The notes under the pieces are model-generated. The model was not told the origin of the DNA and did no database searches. It was given only the letters and a program-made list of their open reading frames with translations. Shown here one piece after another: positions 1 to 12,500 of a stretch of 64,000 nt of DNA (its first letter is position 1; the number at the start of each line of letters is the position of its first letter). The stretch lies in NCBI GenBank assembly GCA_903813345.2, contig CAIIXF020000008.1, positions 5,587,341-5,651,340 on the forward strand, in the 5' to 3' direction. A program made the translations under genes and the position numbers. This DNA is from Owenia fusiformis (taxonomy: Eukaryota > Annelida > Polychaeta > Sabellida > Oweniidae).

Positions 1-839
1 TTGTTTTTTTCATTTTGATTCTTTTCATATGTTGATTTATTATCCCATCGAAGTCTTAAATAAAGTTGATCCTTGTGCGAGCCCTACACTTATCTATTTT
101 GTCAGAAACTGATATAATACATGTAGTTATTCCGTGGTATAAAAATCATTTCAAAGGTAAAAAGGAAGAATGTCATTGACTTTGGAAGAGAAAGTATTAT
201 ATGGTCAGAAATATCCAATTTTTACCATAACTGTTTCACATTTCAACAACTAATATGCATTTTATTTTGCATGTTTTCCTGCAATTATTTGTAAAAATAG
301 TTTTAAATCTTACACTTTTGACTGGAAAGTGAAGAGACAATGAACAAATATACTCTTATTATTGGTCACATTTGGTATCATCACCCAAACAGATATCGGG
401 ATTTTTTTTAGTCCAGGCATATGAGGACACTAGTGTGAATTAAATGGTCATATTATATGTTGCTTGATTAAGCTAAACATATGTTGAACCTGCTTTGGCC
501 ATTAAACTTTAAGTTTGCTTTAAATTTGGATTTCAGGAAACATATCCGCCTACTGATCCAAGTCAGAAATACTAGAGAAAGTAACTCTCATGAAAATCTT
601 CGTCAGTGTGACTGAAGATTACTGATTGCAGCCATTAAATTAATGACCTCATATTAGGATATCCTCTACTTACAACTATTATTTTAAAAAATGTATATTT
701 TTCAAACTCATCTTTTTGACAGTCGCACCTTAGTGCAAGCTGTTTAGCCCTTTTGTGTCACTGTTTTGACTGCAGACAAGTAAAAATGAATAGATAATAG
801 ATCAATCTATAATGACTATATTTAAAGTCAACGTAGCTG
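1..839. other. AT-rich non-coding DNA, probable MLH3 5' intron
   Basis: No convincing exon is visible. MLH3 must begin upstream, because the first exon seen (3580) starts in the middle of the ATPase domain. I looked here for an exon carrying the N-terminal GHKL motifs (a helix with E..NS.DA, then DNG.GM) and did not find one. Confidence 0.5.
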
Positions 840-2220
840 AATTTTTTTTTAAGTGGCAAGATAATGAAAAACAATACCCATGATATATTTCCTAACTTAT
901 ATACAAGGCATATTGAATTACATAAGTATGATACAAGAGAATCCTTTGGAAGAAAGATGCTTTCATTTTCCGGACCATTTATTTGGAATGGCCTCCCTTC
1001 AGAAATTAAAAATCAAGGTCGAGTAAATGCCTTAAATCTAAATATAAGAAACATATTTTGGCTTTGTATACACAAAGGCTGGTATCGAAAGATTTCTGCT
1101 GTGACGGAGCATGCTATTTTTCATAAAAACACTAAGAATGCTTCACGATTTATTTTTTAACTCATATGTTTCGTTATATCAAAGATAATTACTTACTCCA
1201 TGCAATCGATATATCATTTGGGTGTAACCTCCACTTCTGTTTGAAGTCCAATAACGCTAGGAGTAAAATCTATTGAAAACGGCGCCAGAGTATCAAACTC
1301 TAAAATGTACCATTTCTTTTTTAACATTTTAATGGCATGATATAGTGACACGATAATATTAACATATGTTTTCAGCATAACTCTGAATGTATTAATTAGA
1401 TATTAATGCATTGGGTCTTTTAAATTTTTTTATAAAAAATAATATTAATATTTTTTGTCCGCTGTGACGGAGCATTTTCACAGTTATCATTTGCAACTGC
1501 TCCGTCACAGCGGACAAAAAAGTTAAACAATATTTTTTATAAAAGAATTAAAAAGACCAAATACATCAACATCTCATTTATACCTTCATAGTTATGCTGA
1601 AACCATGTGTAAATATTATCATGTCACTATATCGTGCCATTAGAAAGTTAAACAAGAAATGGTACATTTTGAAGTATGATACTCCGGCGCCATTTTCAAT
1701 AGCTTTTCTTCCCAGCGTAATTGGACTTCAAACAGAAGTGAAAGTTACCCGCAAATGATATATCGATTGCATGGAGTAAATAATTTTGTATGGTATAACG
1801 AAACATATTAGTTAAAAAATAAATAGCGAAGTATTCTTAGTGTTTTTATGAAAAATAGCATGCTCCGTCACAGCGGACAAATATTTCGATACCAGCCTGT
1901 GATACATGATTTCATTTTACACTTTTCATATTCATGTATTTTATATAAAAATGATATACAAATATAACTCGAAGCCTGGGTACTGGACACTAAACCTGTA
2001 AATATTTATATCTGTGATGCACCTCCCCCACCAACACTTCCTCTTCGATCTTCTCTTAGACAAAATTTAATCTTGATATGTTTGATAATTCCTTGACCTT
2101 ACCTTGTTCTTAATATTCGTAATATTATGCTTTAACATGTACGGGTATAAACATCAGAAATGATGTCACCTGTTAAACCTTATATTATTAAGGAATAAAT
2201 TGAATTGAATTGAATTGAAA
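840..2220 (+). mobile_element. 3' end of a non-LTR retrotransposon, split by an inserted palindromic element
   Basis: The frame at 864-1160 encodes a short C-terminal piece with the pattern seen at the end of many LINE reverse-transcriptase proteins: a YDTRES-like start, then FSGPFIWNGLPSEIK. The 3' untranslated part continues after the insertion (1907 onward) and ends in an ATTGA pentamer repeat at about 2190-2219, a typical CR1/L2-like tail. The middle (1073-1901) is a separate inserted palindrome. The copy is heavily 5'-truncated and inactive. Confidence 0.65.
1073..1901. mobile_element. 829-bp palindromic (foldback) element, 5-bp target duplication ATACA
   Basis: The two halves are imperfect inverted repeats about 400 bp long meeting near 1490. 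The ends read CAAAGGCTGGTATCG on the left and CGATACCAGCCTGTG on the right, and both are flanked by ATACA (1068-1072 and 1902-1906). The 15-base motif CCGCTGTGACGGAGC or its close variant occurs four times, once near each end and twice around the centre. No transposase is present, so the element is non-autonomous. It sits inside the LINE tail described above. Confidence 0.8.
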
Positions 2221-2514
2221 TTGACTATGAGTCAATTTATAGTAACCTACCCCAACATAGGTTTAGCCTTACTAAGCCACTTAGAAAGCAATTTTGCACA
2301 TACTAAATTCAATGTGGAAAAATAATCCTATATGGCTATGATATGTGACCCATGTAAAAGTCGAAGAATATGTAAAAGAATATGTGAAATGTGTAATAAC
2401 TTAAAAAATGTACCTTTGTATAAAACCAGCAAGTCAAACACACTTGCAATCACTTCGCCAGCTTGATCAAGAGTGTCAATACATATGTCTAGCGCTTGCA
2501 AATAAAAGATAATT
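1907..2514. other. LINE tail followed by non-coding DNA
   Basis: Bases up to about 2220 are the LINE 3' tail. The rest shows no frame, RNA gene or repeat that I can name. Confidence 0.4.
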
Positions 2515-3412
2515 CACTGGCGTTTAACGTATCTCAAACATCATGCCTAGTAGCACAAAACTCACGGCACATGTATCTCTATGTTTTTTTTATTAAATCC
2601 TTTATATAATTCATTTGGTGTTTTTTTTCTAGCACAAGTAATGTGACTTTAATCAGTATACTGGTGATTCAATAAACTCCGGGCTACAAATTAAGCATAC
2701 ACGTTGATCGGTGTGTGAGTAACTTTGCATATTGTAAGATTTTCAGCAGATGCCATGTATTTCCTATGAGCAACTTTAAAGTAGAATTTAAGGTAAGTTA
2801 TATTCATTTACACCTCCATTTTGAAAATATATACGACTTGGGCTTTATTTATATAGAACATTGGTCAGATAGTATATTTGTAAGATTTGTTGGAATAAAT
2901 TAGTCATAAACTAAGATTTAATAAACTAAGATCTTTAAAATTGAACCCTTCAAAGACTGTATCATGTCCAACGTACTTGGGTAGGTGGGTATGAGGTAGG
3001 AGGTTTTTTATACAAAGCCTTATTTATTTGCGTATGGTATACGATTATATATGTATTTGTTAAAATAACACTAGCTGAAACACTTGAGAATTATTTAGCT
3101 TTGAAACGTAGGTGTTACATCATTAGGTTTTCAAACAAAATCTACCCCTTCTCCCCATCCTAATGGTGTTGGAAATGTGGATTTCCCACTCAATGAGGAT
3201 ATTCCTCAGGCATGTAGTTCATAGGGGATTTTAGCGCTCCATTTGTCACAACTTAATTGAAGCATCTTGTTCTTGATCAAATGCAGATCATTCATGGTTG
3301 AGAAAACCATCAATGAATAAAAACAAAGGATTTAATAAAACTCCATAGAGATACATGTGCCGTGAGTTTTGTGTTACTTGGCATGATGTTTGAGATACGT
3401 TAAACGGCAGTG
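2515..3412. mobile_element. Non-autonomous DNA transposon with ~65-bp inverted ends, 5-bp target duplication TAATT
   Basis: The left end CACTGGCGTTTAACG and the right end (reverse complement CACTGCCGTTTAACG) are inverted repeats that continue for about 65 bp with few mismatches (2515-2583 and 3342-3412). The flanks are TAATT at 2510-2514 and 3413-3417. The 898-bp body has no transposase; short frames such as 2715-2903 look meaningless. It lies in the MLH3 intron just upstream of the giant exon. Confidence 0.8.
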
Positions 3413-3579
3413 TAATTGGTTTTATTGCCTTGAATTCACTATTGGGTATTTGACTGTACAGTAAAGTTGACTGGCTTGGTTCCCAATCATTTAAAGGCTA
3501 GTATTCTTAAACCATTAAAGGGTGATGTTATTAACACATGGGTTACAGATACTATGTCTATGACTGTGTTTCTTTTCAG

Positions 3580-6500
3580 ATATCACTCCAGTAAATGTCA
3601 TACAGTATCTGACCTTGGTCAGCTATGTTACTTTGGCTACAGAGGAGAGGCATTAGCCAGTATCACAGATGTTTCCCAGACACTTGAGGTGTCCAGTCGT
3701 CATAGAGACAGTAAACAAACCTACAGTACCACCTTCACCAGTGGTTGCCAGGGACAGGTGTTGAAATGTAGCACACAGCGCCCAAGTTACGGCACAACCA
3801 TCACAGCACATAATATATTCTATAATCTACCAGTAAGGAGAAAAGCCACAAATGCTGTACTGGAAGTTGAAAGAATTCGGCAAAGACTCAAAGCTATTGC
3901 TTTGATCCATCCTTCAGTGTCTGTTTCACTACGTAATGATGGATCTGGGCAGATTGAGCTTCATACTCACAAGAGTAAATCAGTATTAGGGGTGTTTACT
4001 CACATTTATGGGCAGGAAAGATCAAAGGAAATGGTTGAATTAAACTACGAATCTGGGAACATTAAGGTTCAAGGTTTTGTTGGAAAGTCTGGACACAACA
4101 AGAAAAATATTCAGCTTATCTACATAAATAGCCGCCTGGTATTAAAAACAAAACTTCATAAACTTGTAAACAGATTGATTTCAAGATCTCTCATTACAAA
4201 TGGAAAATATGATAGTCCAAAACCTGACCAAATTGATACAACAGCAGCAATTAAATATGGTGTATTTGTCATAAATATAATGTGCCCGCACAATAGCTAT
4301 GATATCACATTTGACCCTGCTAAAACACATGTTGAGTTCCATGATTGGGATGGCATAATGATCTCTTTGGAGGAAGCTGTGAATGGCATGTTAAAAAGGG
4401 AAAACCTATTGTCTGTAAATTCTACAGGAGGCATTCTAACTGGAGATATTGAAGATGGCGAGAACATTAAGAATGATGGAGCGAAGGATTGGGTATGCAG
4501 CTTTGAAATAGGAAAGGAGATACATACTGAAAATATCCGAAATAATCTTCAGTCCAAAAAAGTACATAGAATGAGCAACTCTGCTCTGATGTCAAGTACA
4601 CCTCAACTATTGAAAGCTTCAGAACCAGTAGCATGTGTGACCTCAGACCAAGTGTGCAACACTTTGGTCCACTTTTCTGAAACCTCAAGTGAATTTGACA
4701 GCACAACAAAGCAGTTAGTAACACCTTTTCAGTCTTCCGAGCACATATGTGAAACACTGATGCAAAATGTCAAAGACACACCTGTTCAAATTGATGAGGC
4801 TATAGGGGAAAAATTCGAAATTGACTTTCATGAGGATCCCTTACTGTCTACTGAAAATACCCTACCACTCTGTGAAACCCAAGCCACCAACACGGAAGAG
4901 GCAATTCCTTTGGCTCAAATGCATACATCAACTAAAATTCCTCAGTTGACACAGAGTCCAATGAACTCATTTGATGCTTTAGGGCTAGGATCGTATAAAT
5001 CTCAGAATCAAAGAATCTGTCAAAGTTCATTGGACACCATGGATCTTGATTATTTGATATCTCCACATGGGCATGAAAATATGAACATCTATGAAGATGA
5101 AATGGGAGATGAGACTGAAATGGATGATGCTGAGACAGAAACTGATAATGTTGAATGTCAAGGTTATATTTCACCAGGGTCCTCCATAAGAGATGTTAAT
5201 ATGAGACACTCACATACACAATCAAGAAACACAAATACTCAAATGAGATATCCATATACACAACTTGGATACTCAGATAAAGAAACAAGAGACTCGAACA
5301 CAGGATTAGGAAACTCTATACAGAGTAACTCAGACATAAAAACAAATCTCTTGAATAAACAACAGAGAAACTCGAATACACAATCAAGACACTCATATAA
5401 ACAAGTGGAACACTCAGATGAATTAATAAAACCAATAGATGGGAACACTATAATAAATAGTGAATATGATAAACAATCCTTGAAAAGAAACAGTCCTAAA
5501 TTAAAATGTAGTGTGGCTGTAGGATTATCTATGCAGTTTCAATCTTCAGCTTGTTGTAGTAGTAGATTGAGCAAGCCAGACTCTGCTCAAATGCAATCAC
5601 TTGGAGATTTCCGAAAGACAAATGAAAATGTAAAACACATATCTAGTACATCAGATAAAGATAGAACTCACCCAACATTTCAATATGTTAAAGGGCTTAC
5701 ACCATTTTTAAAGATAAGAGAAAGATTGTCAAAATCACAAGGCAGTTATTTTAATAGAGTTCCTGAATCTAACAAAGGAGCACAAGATCGAACTGCAAAA
5801 ATAATTGATAGGAGGAGCAATAAAGGTGAAAATCAAATGGAGAACATTGAGGATGTGATGGCTAACAAAGAAGACAGACATAACAATAACCCTAGGGAGT
5901 ATAGAAAAAGAAGAAATCAAAATCAAAACAGCATTGGAGTAAACAGATTTGGAATTGGAAGCAGGGATAGGTTTACAAGTAAAACTAAATCTCACCAACA
6001 TAGTGATGATACATTGAGTAGTTGCAACAACAGTGATGACGTTGGTTCCAGGAAAAAGATTTCATTACTGAACAGAGCCAATGAATCCAATATTTTGAAC
6101 CATAGGTCTGAAGATATTGAAAATGAGTATGAAAAGATACCTGAATCTTACTTAAGGAAAGAATCAAGAACTAGACATAATGAAGATAATGATAAAGTTA
6201 TTAGTTGTAAAGCCAGCAAGAACCAATGCATTTTGAATGAGCAAACAATGCTACATGTTAAACCCCTGATAGAACTCTACAACTCTACAGTCACTACAAG
6301 AGGTTCACACAATCAGTCAGATCATAGACATCCAAAGACAACATCTCATAGAGGACAACAACATGCTGGTAATCGAACAAGCACAAAGAGAAGAAAAGTT
6401 CTAACTAACGAATCATTCTTTCAAACTGCTCAAGATATTAACTTTGAGGAAGCAATGTATAACTTGACAAAATTGAAAAAGCAGTCATCCAAACCTAAAG

Positions 6501-9500
6501 CAAATAAGCTGCTAGCTGTGGATTTTAGCAAGTTGCCAGTTACTAACCATTCATGCCAAACACTGGCATGTATGACAAAGAACTATCCAAAGCCAATTAT
6601 TTCAACTATTGCCAACTTAAAAACAGCATCAAATAATTCAGACAGCCAAGCTCCTGGAACGTACAGCAAATCGTCAAACTGTGATGATGGCACAAAACAC
6701 CTTCACGCTGATCCATGTAGCAATTACCAAACAACATTTCATCAAAAGCTAGCTGAGCCATTAATTGACACTGTTGGTTCCAGTAACCTCACTGTTGGAG
6801 AAACTGATGTGCCAAATGATTTCCAAGATGTATTCCATCTGCCTCCTGATGGAGAGACTCACAATAAATTCTACAATTTATCAAAACAAAGTTTTTATGA
6901 TCGTAATGACACATTTCCATTGGCACATGAAAGTACCAAATCATTTCCCTTTACCAGTGAAGTTGCAGAGTCATTTCACCTAAACAATCTAAGTGCATTT
7001 GGCAGTGAAACAATGAATACCAACAGTGTCTTATCAAAACTAGTATTTGACAATGAAAATAGCCTACTTAACAATGTCATATCTGGACACTGTGAAACCA
7101 TCTTCCCTGAAAGAGTTAATGTTGTTAACATTACGGACCCAGTAGCAAGAGAAGAACCTCCACTCAGTGACCCTGTAGAAAGCCATAAACCTTCTCTGAC
7201 AAAATCAGTAGAAAATCAGGAACCTGTATTAACAAAGCCAGTAGAAAGGCCAGAACCTCCAGAACCGGTAGAAATACAAGAGTGTTCACCAGTAAGCTCA
7301 TTAAAAAGACAGAAACTTCTTTTAACAAAGATGAAAGAAAGACAAAAAACTACCCCTACCATGTATGTAGAAAGAGAGGAACCAGAAGTAACAAATTCAG
7401 TAGAAAGGCAAGAACCTCAACTTCCTTTTGAAATATACAAGGCTTTTCCAATCCAAGCAACACAAGGGTTCAGCTTTATAGCATTCCCAAGTCAACAAAC
7501 ATCTCAGGGTTTTAAGACTGTGGAACATGAGAGTTCTATAGCAGAGAATGGCAGTTTCACTGACTGTCAAGGTCACCATTATCACCAACAGGACCAGCAT
7601 CAGCAACAGGGCCAGCATCACCAACAAGACCAGCATCACCATCAGGACCAGGATCACCAACAAAACCCACATCACCACCAACAACAACTGCATCTCCAAC
7701 AAGATTGGAATCACCAACAAGACAAGCATCACCAACAAGATAAGCATCACCAACAAGACCAGCATCTCCAACAAGATCAGCATCTCCAACAAGATCAGCA
7801 CCACCAACAAGACCAGCATTACCAAAAGGACCAGCATAACCAACAAGACCAGTATTTCCAACATGATCAGCATCCCCAAGAAGATCAGCATCACCTACAA
7901 GACAAACATCATCAACAAGGTCAGCATCCCCAACAAGGCCAGCATCACCAACAACACCAGCATTACCAAAACCACCATCACCAACAAGATCATCATCACC
8001 AACAAGACCACCATCACCAACAAGATGAGCATCACAAACAAGACCAGCAAAACCCCGAAGATTCCCATCTCAAGCATCTTCAAAATCAGAATCCAAACAA
8101 ACATGCTCAAGTCATAGAAAGTGAAAATGTGATCGATAAAATTGTTGTTCCAATTGATCCAGGAAAGGCATTAGGAGGGTCTAATGCCAGTAGTAAAGAT
8201 GAAAAGGTTTCTGTTGATGATGCATTGAATGATAAAGACAATAAACAAGTTGTGAATGGTGTGAATAATCCATTGGATGATATAGTTGATGATTGTACAA
8301 CAACCAAGCCTGTTGTAAATGAAGCCAGTCATAGTAAAGGCCAGGCCACATGGATCTGTCAGCTAGAACCTAAAACAGGTTAGAGGCACACTTTTTGTTG
8401 TTTTTGCTTTGTGTATCCTCTTTAAAAAGTATATTGTAGGTTTATCTCAAAGCTCATGTAGCTTGGATGATTATGGCATAGATGTACAAATGGGGAAAAT
8501 AAAGAAACATTTAACTTGAAGGAATTCTGAATTTTAATAAAATCAATATCATAATTTCAGGTCGGACCATGTATGTTAATTTGGCAACAGGACACTCATC
8601 ATATGAAAGACCATTGCTCTCAAACCAGTCATTACATAGTTGCCCAAGTAAGTAGCACTGTCCTAGCAAGTATACCTTGGGTTGTCGAGTTGGCCGAGAG
8701 GGCTTGAGCGCCAGCACGTTCAAGCTAGGCGAGTAGGTGCCGTAACCACTAGGTTGCGAGTTCGAGACGCGTTTGCTCCTTGAGTTTATTCATTCATTGA
8801 TTAATGACTTGAAGTTGAAGATTGAATAATATAAATTTCACAGTTGCATTTTTTTCTGTATGTCATCCATTTGATGTACTATGATGTGTCTACCATTTTT
8901 TTAACAGAGAAAGTGAAATGTTAGGCAATTTTCAATTATTTAGTTTTTATATTTTCCAGATAGGCCTTTATTTTCGATAGTAGAGAACAAGTCAATGCAG
9001 CGCCTACTGACCCACAATGCAGTAGAATTTCTACCGAGATCTAAAGGAGAACGTAGTTTTGGAAAGAAAATACAATGTGGAATAAACAATGCTAAAAGAA
9101 ATCAGCTTAAGCCAAACAATGGAACCACAAGGGCTGACATTATAGAAGGAAAGATAGGCAACAAAAGCATCAAAGACAACAACATAGAAGATCAAGATGA
9201 TTGTAGTGACAAAGTGGATGGGGAATGTGAAAAGGAAAATCTTCCTATTTCACCAGGTCCACAGTGTATTAAGTCCATGCTGGATGAACATGTTGCTGAG
9301 ACTGGTGTGCAAGATACAACAAAATGGAGATCAAATACAGGTTTGGTTTTTGATTGGTTGTTTGTTTATTGTTTGGTAAGGTCATGACTCGAGATTTGGA
9401 CTCGGCTAAAGCTTAATTATTCAAGATACCCATGTAATTGAAAAGGCAATTCCAACAAATTGAAAATGCGATGTGATTTGTTTTAATCATGAACATATAA

Positions 9501-12500
9501 CTATTGAGGATTGAACACTAATATCATCTTAAGATATATCAGAAAGCTCAGCTGTTAAAGTATAGATCATTCTTCTAAAAGACATTTGCTTTGATCACAA
9601 TTTTACTTTGCCATTACTTCAATGATGGTTCTATGATAGAATGAAATATGTTATTTCCACCAATACAAGCTAAGAGTTTCAACAGGGGAAGTTTAACTGG
9701 GAATGGATTCATCAAAGGATAAGTTTCCCCTCCAATCAAGAGACCGAGAAGCCTTTAGTTGTATACCAGTAGATAGGGTGCCAGTACAAATGTTGATGCC
9801 TTAAGTGAGTTTTTCACAAAAAGTGCAAAACTTATTGTACAATTTGATTGTGATTCGATAATCCTCTGAGATGTTTTCATATATTCCAGCCAGGGACTGT
9901 ATTGTTAAAGATCTGATGTTGAACTGGGAGAATCCAGTGTTCAAGGTCCCAGAACAGAGAGTCCTCAGTGCTCATATACAGGACCTTTCTCGCCGAAATA
10001 CCAGGACTCTATCTACCCTGCAAGCCATAAAGTTCACCAAATCTCTCTTCACAAATCTTAAGGTAATGCTGTAGGTAATCAGCTTGATTAACTGATAATG
10101 ATGAACTGATATATTGATGAATAGAGAATATAGCCTCTTCTTTCGATAAGCTTCCCGTATATTTGTTAAAATGAAAATCTCCCTTTTATAAATGTGTGAC
10201 GATCTAAACTGTACCAATGTTATATAAAAGTTAGAGGTGTTGACACAACGACCTCGAGCCTTTGAACCCTTGAGTATTATTCCGGGATCGAGCCTTTTAT
10301 ACTAAATGGTGAGCAACACCAGAAACGAGCATTCGATTTGCTAAACGATATGCGTCACCCTTTAACAAGATGTTGAACATATTCAACTTGTTGATTTTGG
10401 TTTCAATACTTCTGATGTGCATATCATATGCACCAACTGGGTAACGAAGGGCTACTTTGGAGTATGTTCCACATTGGATCTAATGTTACATACTCTTCAT
10501 GCTTGTATAAAAATGTACATGTCATTGTTAAAGGTACTCTATTTCAGGTCTTGGGTCAGTTGGACTGTAAGTTTATATTGTGTGTGGCAAAGGAGGGTGG
10601 GGCTGCCTCTAGAGAGAATGAACTGATTGTTGTCATAGACCAGCATGCTGCTCATGAAAGAGTCCGCCTCGAGGACCTTATAGCAGGTAGGACCTTAGAG
10701 ATGTTTTGACCTTATAGTTGTTAGGACCTTTAATAGCAGACAGGACCTTATAGTTGATATAGAACCTTGTAGAAAACAGGGTAGAACTTTCAAGTGGGTA
10801 GGGCTGTGAGTGGACTGGACCTGGTAGATATTTCATTTGGATAAGTTTTGCATCTCTAATTCTAGTTTTATTATGTCACCGCCACTACAGTGGTTTCAGT
10901 AACTTTGTGTACAAGAGGCAGATGAAAAATACAAGAGGCGGTATTAAAAATAACCAATTTTACGCTCCCGACAACGCAAATTCTTATTATTTTAGAGTCC
11001 ATGGACTGAAAGAAAGATGTTCAAGGTTTGTCAAAGTCATTTCCACGTGTGATGTGGCAAGACATGGGCTCCACAAAATAACACCTGGAACTGTGGAATG
11101 ACTAGGGCAACTTATATAGAATGCCATTTACCTTTTTTAAGATAACTTACCCTTACAGAGGTTGCATTTCACAAATCCAAATGCACCTGTTGAATTGAGC
11201 ACTTTTGATATAAATCAAAATCTAGAATTGTCATTATTAAAATGAGAGTGATGTATTAATAGATGATTCACTTGTGATTATGTGTATATCAGATACATTT
11301 TAGTTTTTTACCTCCTCTAGAGGGTACAGGGTGTTCCAAAAGTAACAGGACTGGTGCTGGTATTTTGTTAAATATACACCAATTGTCTTCAAAATTTTAC
11401 ATAATGTACCTTCATGTTTTGTAACTAAAATTGCCGAATTACATAATTTTTGTCGAAACTGATCTAGAAATCGGCCGATGACTATTCATCGGCCGGCGCC
11501 CGGCGCATATGTGGCCTAGGCATTAGAGAGAGACCGAGGTGGGAGATATCCCCCTCCCCTCTACACCAAACTTGTTCTTACTACGTTTTCGAAAATTGCC
11601 TGAAAGGCCTCCTCACACATTATTAAGGAAAACATATCTACACATTTTGCGCATTTAACCATTTTTTCTCGAATAGGTATTCTGCCATATCCAGCTCCTG
11701 ATCATCCAGTATTTGTTTAATATTGCTCGCAGAAATGATGTTATTAGTATTATTACCACCGTTAACACGGTGCCCATGTCAAGCTGCGCGCCTACTTAGG
11801 CGCGCAGTTTGTTTCGATCACAAACTGCGTGCCTAAGAACATTGCATCATTTAAGTTGGAGTCTGTATTTTGAAACGTAATTTAAACATTTATCCTGCAT
11901 TGTTTTCCTGTTCAATGCGTTCATTCTGTGGCGAATATACGAATCTTGCAAATACTAGCAAAAACAATGTGCAAATGAATCTAAGTTTTAAAACATAAGC
12001 AGATTAATGGCACTTTCGTCACTGATTTAACGGGAATTTATACGTAAATCGATCTAGCACTTTAAACATAAACGACAAATACTTTAGACTCGTTTTATAT
12101 TTAATTCCTTACACATTTATCATGTATAATTCAAAATATTTCGAGATAAAAGAGATAATCAGGAGATTAAAAAGAAATAAATCACAAACTGCGCGCCTAA
12201 TTTAGCCAGAAATTACAAACTGTGCGCATACACTATTAAAACTACATATTATCATTGGAATTTCTACAGAGGCACGTGTAGGTGTTTTTCATGTAGCTTT
12301 GGAAATTTTGCTTTATCGTCAGATTTTATGAGATTTTCATATTGAAAGTCAAAATGTATAATAGAAGTGACAATTAAGTTGGGAACGAAAAAAACTTTTA
12401 TTTTCAGATCACCATCTTGGTGGATGGACTCTCATAGTGTTTCAATTATGGGGTTCTACTATTAGACACATATCTGCCTTGTATGGCGCTTTTGTTTTCT

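Noticed and set aside
7397-8110. Leu/Val/Met-rich frames on the minus strand and Thr/Asn/Ile-rich frame on the plus strand in MLH3
   Set aside because: They are other-frame readings of the 18-bp H/Q repeat, whose unit has no stop in several frames. No start, splice or family support.
8681-8790. Functional tRNA gene
   Set aside because: A- and B-box-like motifs exist but no clean acceptor stem or anticodon arm can be folded, so it was kept only as a tRNA-like repeat.
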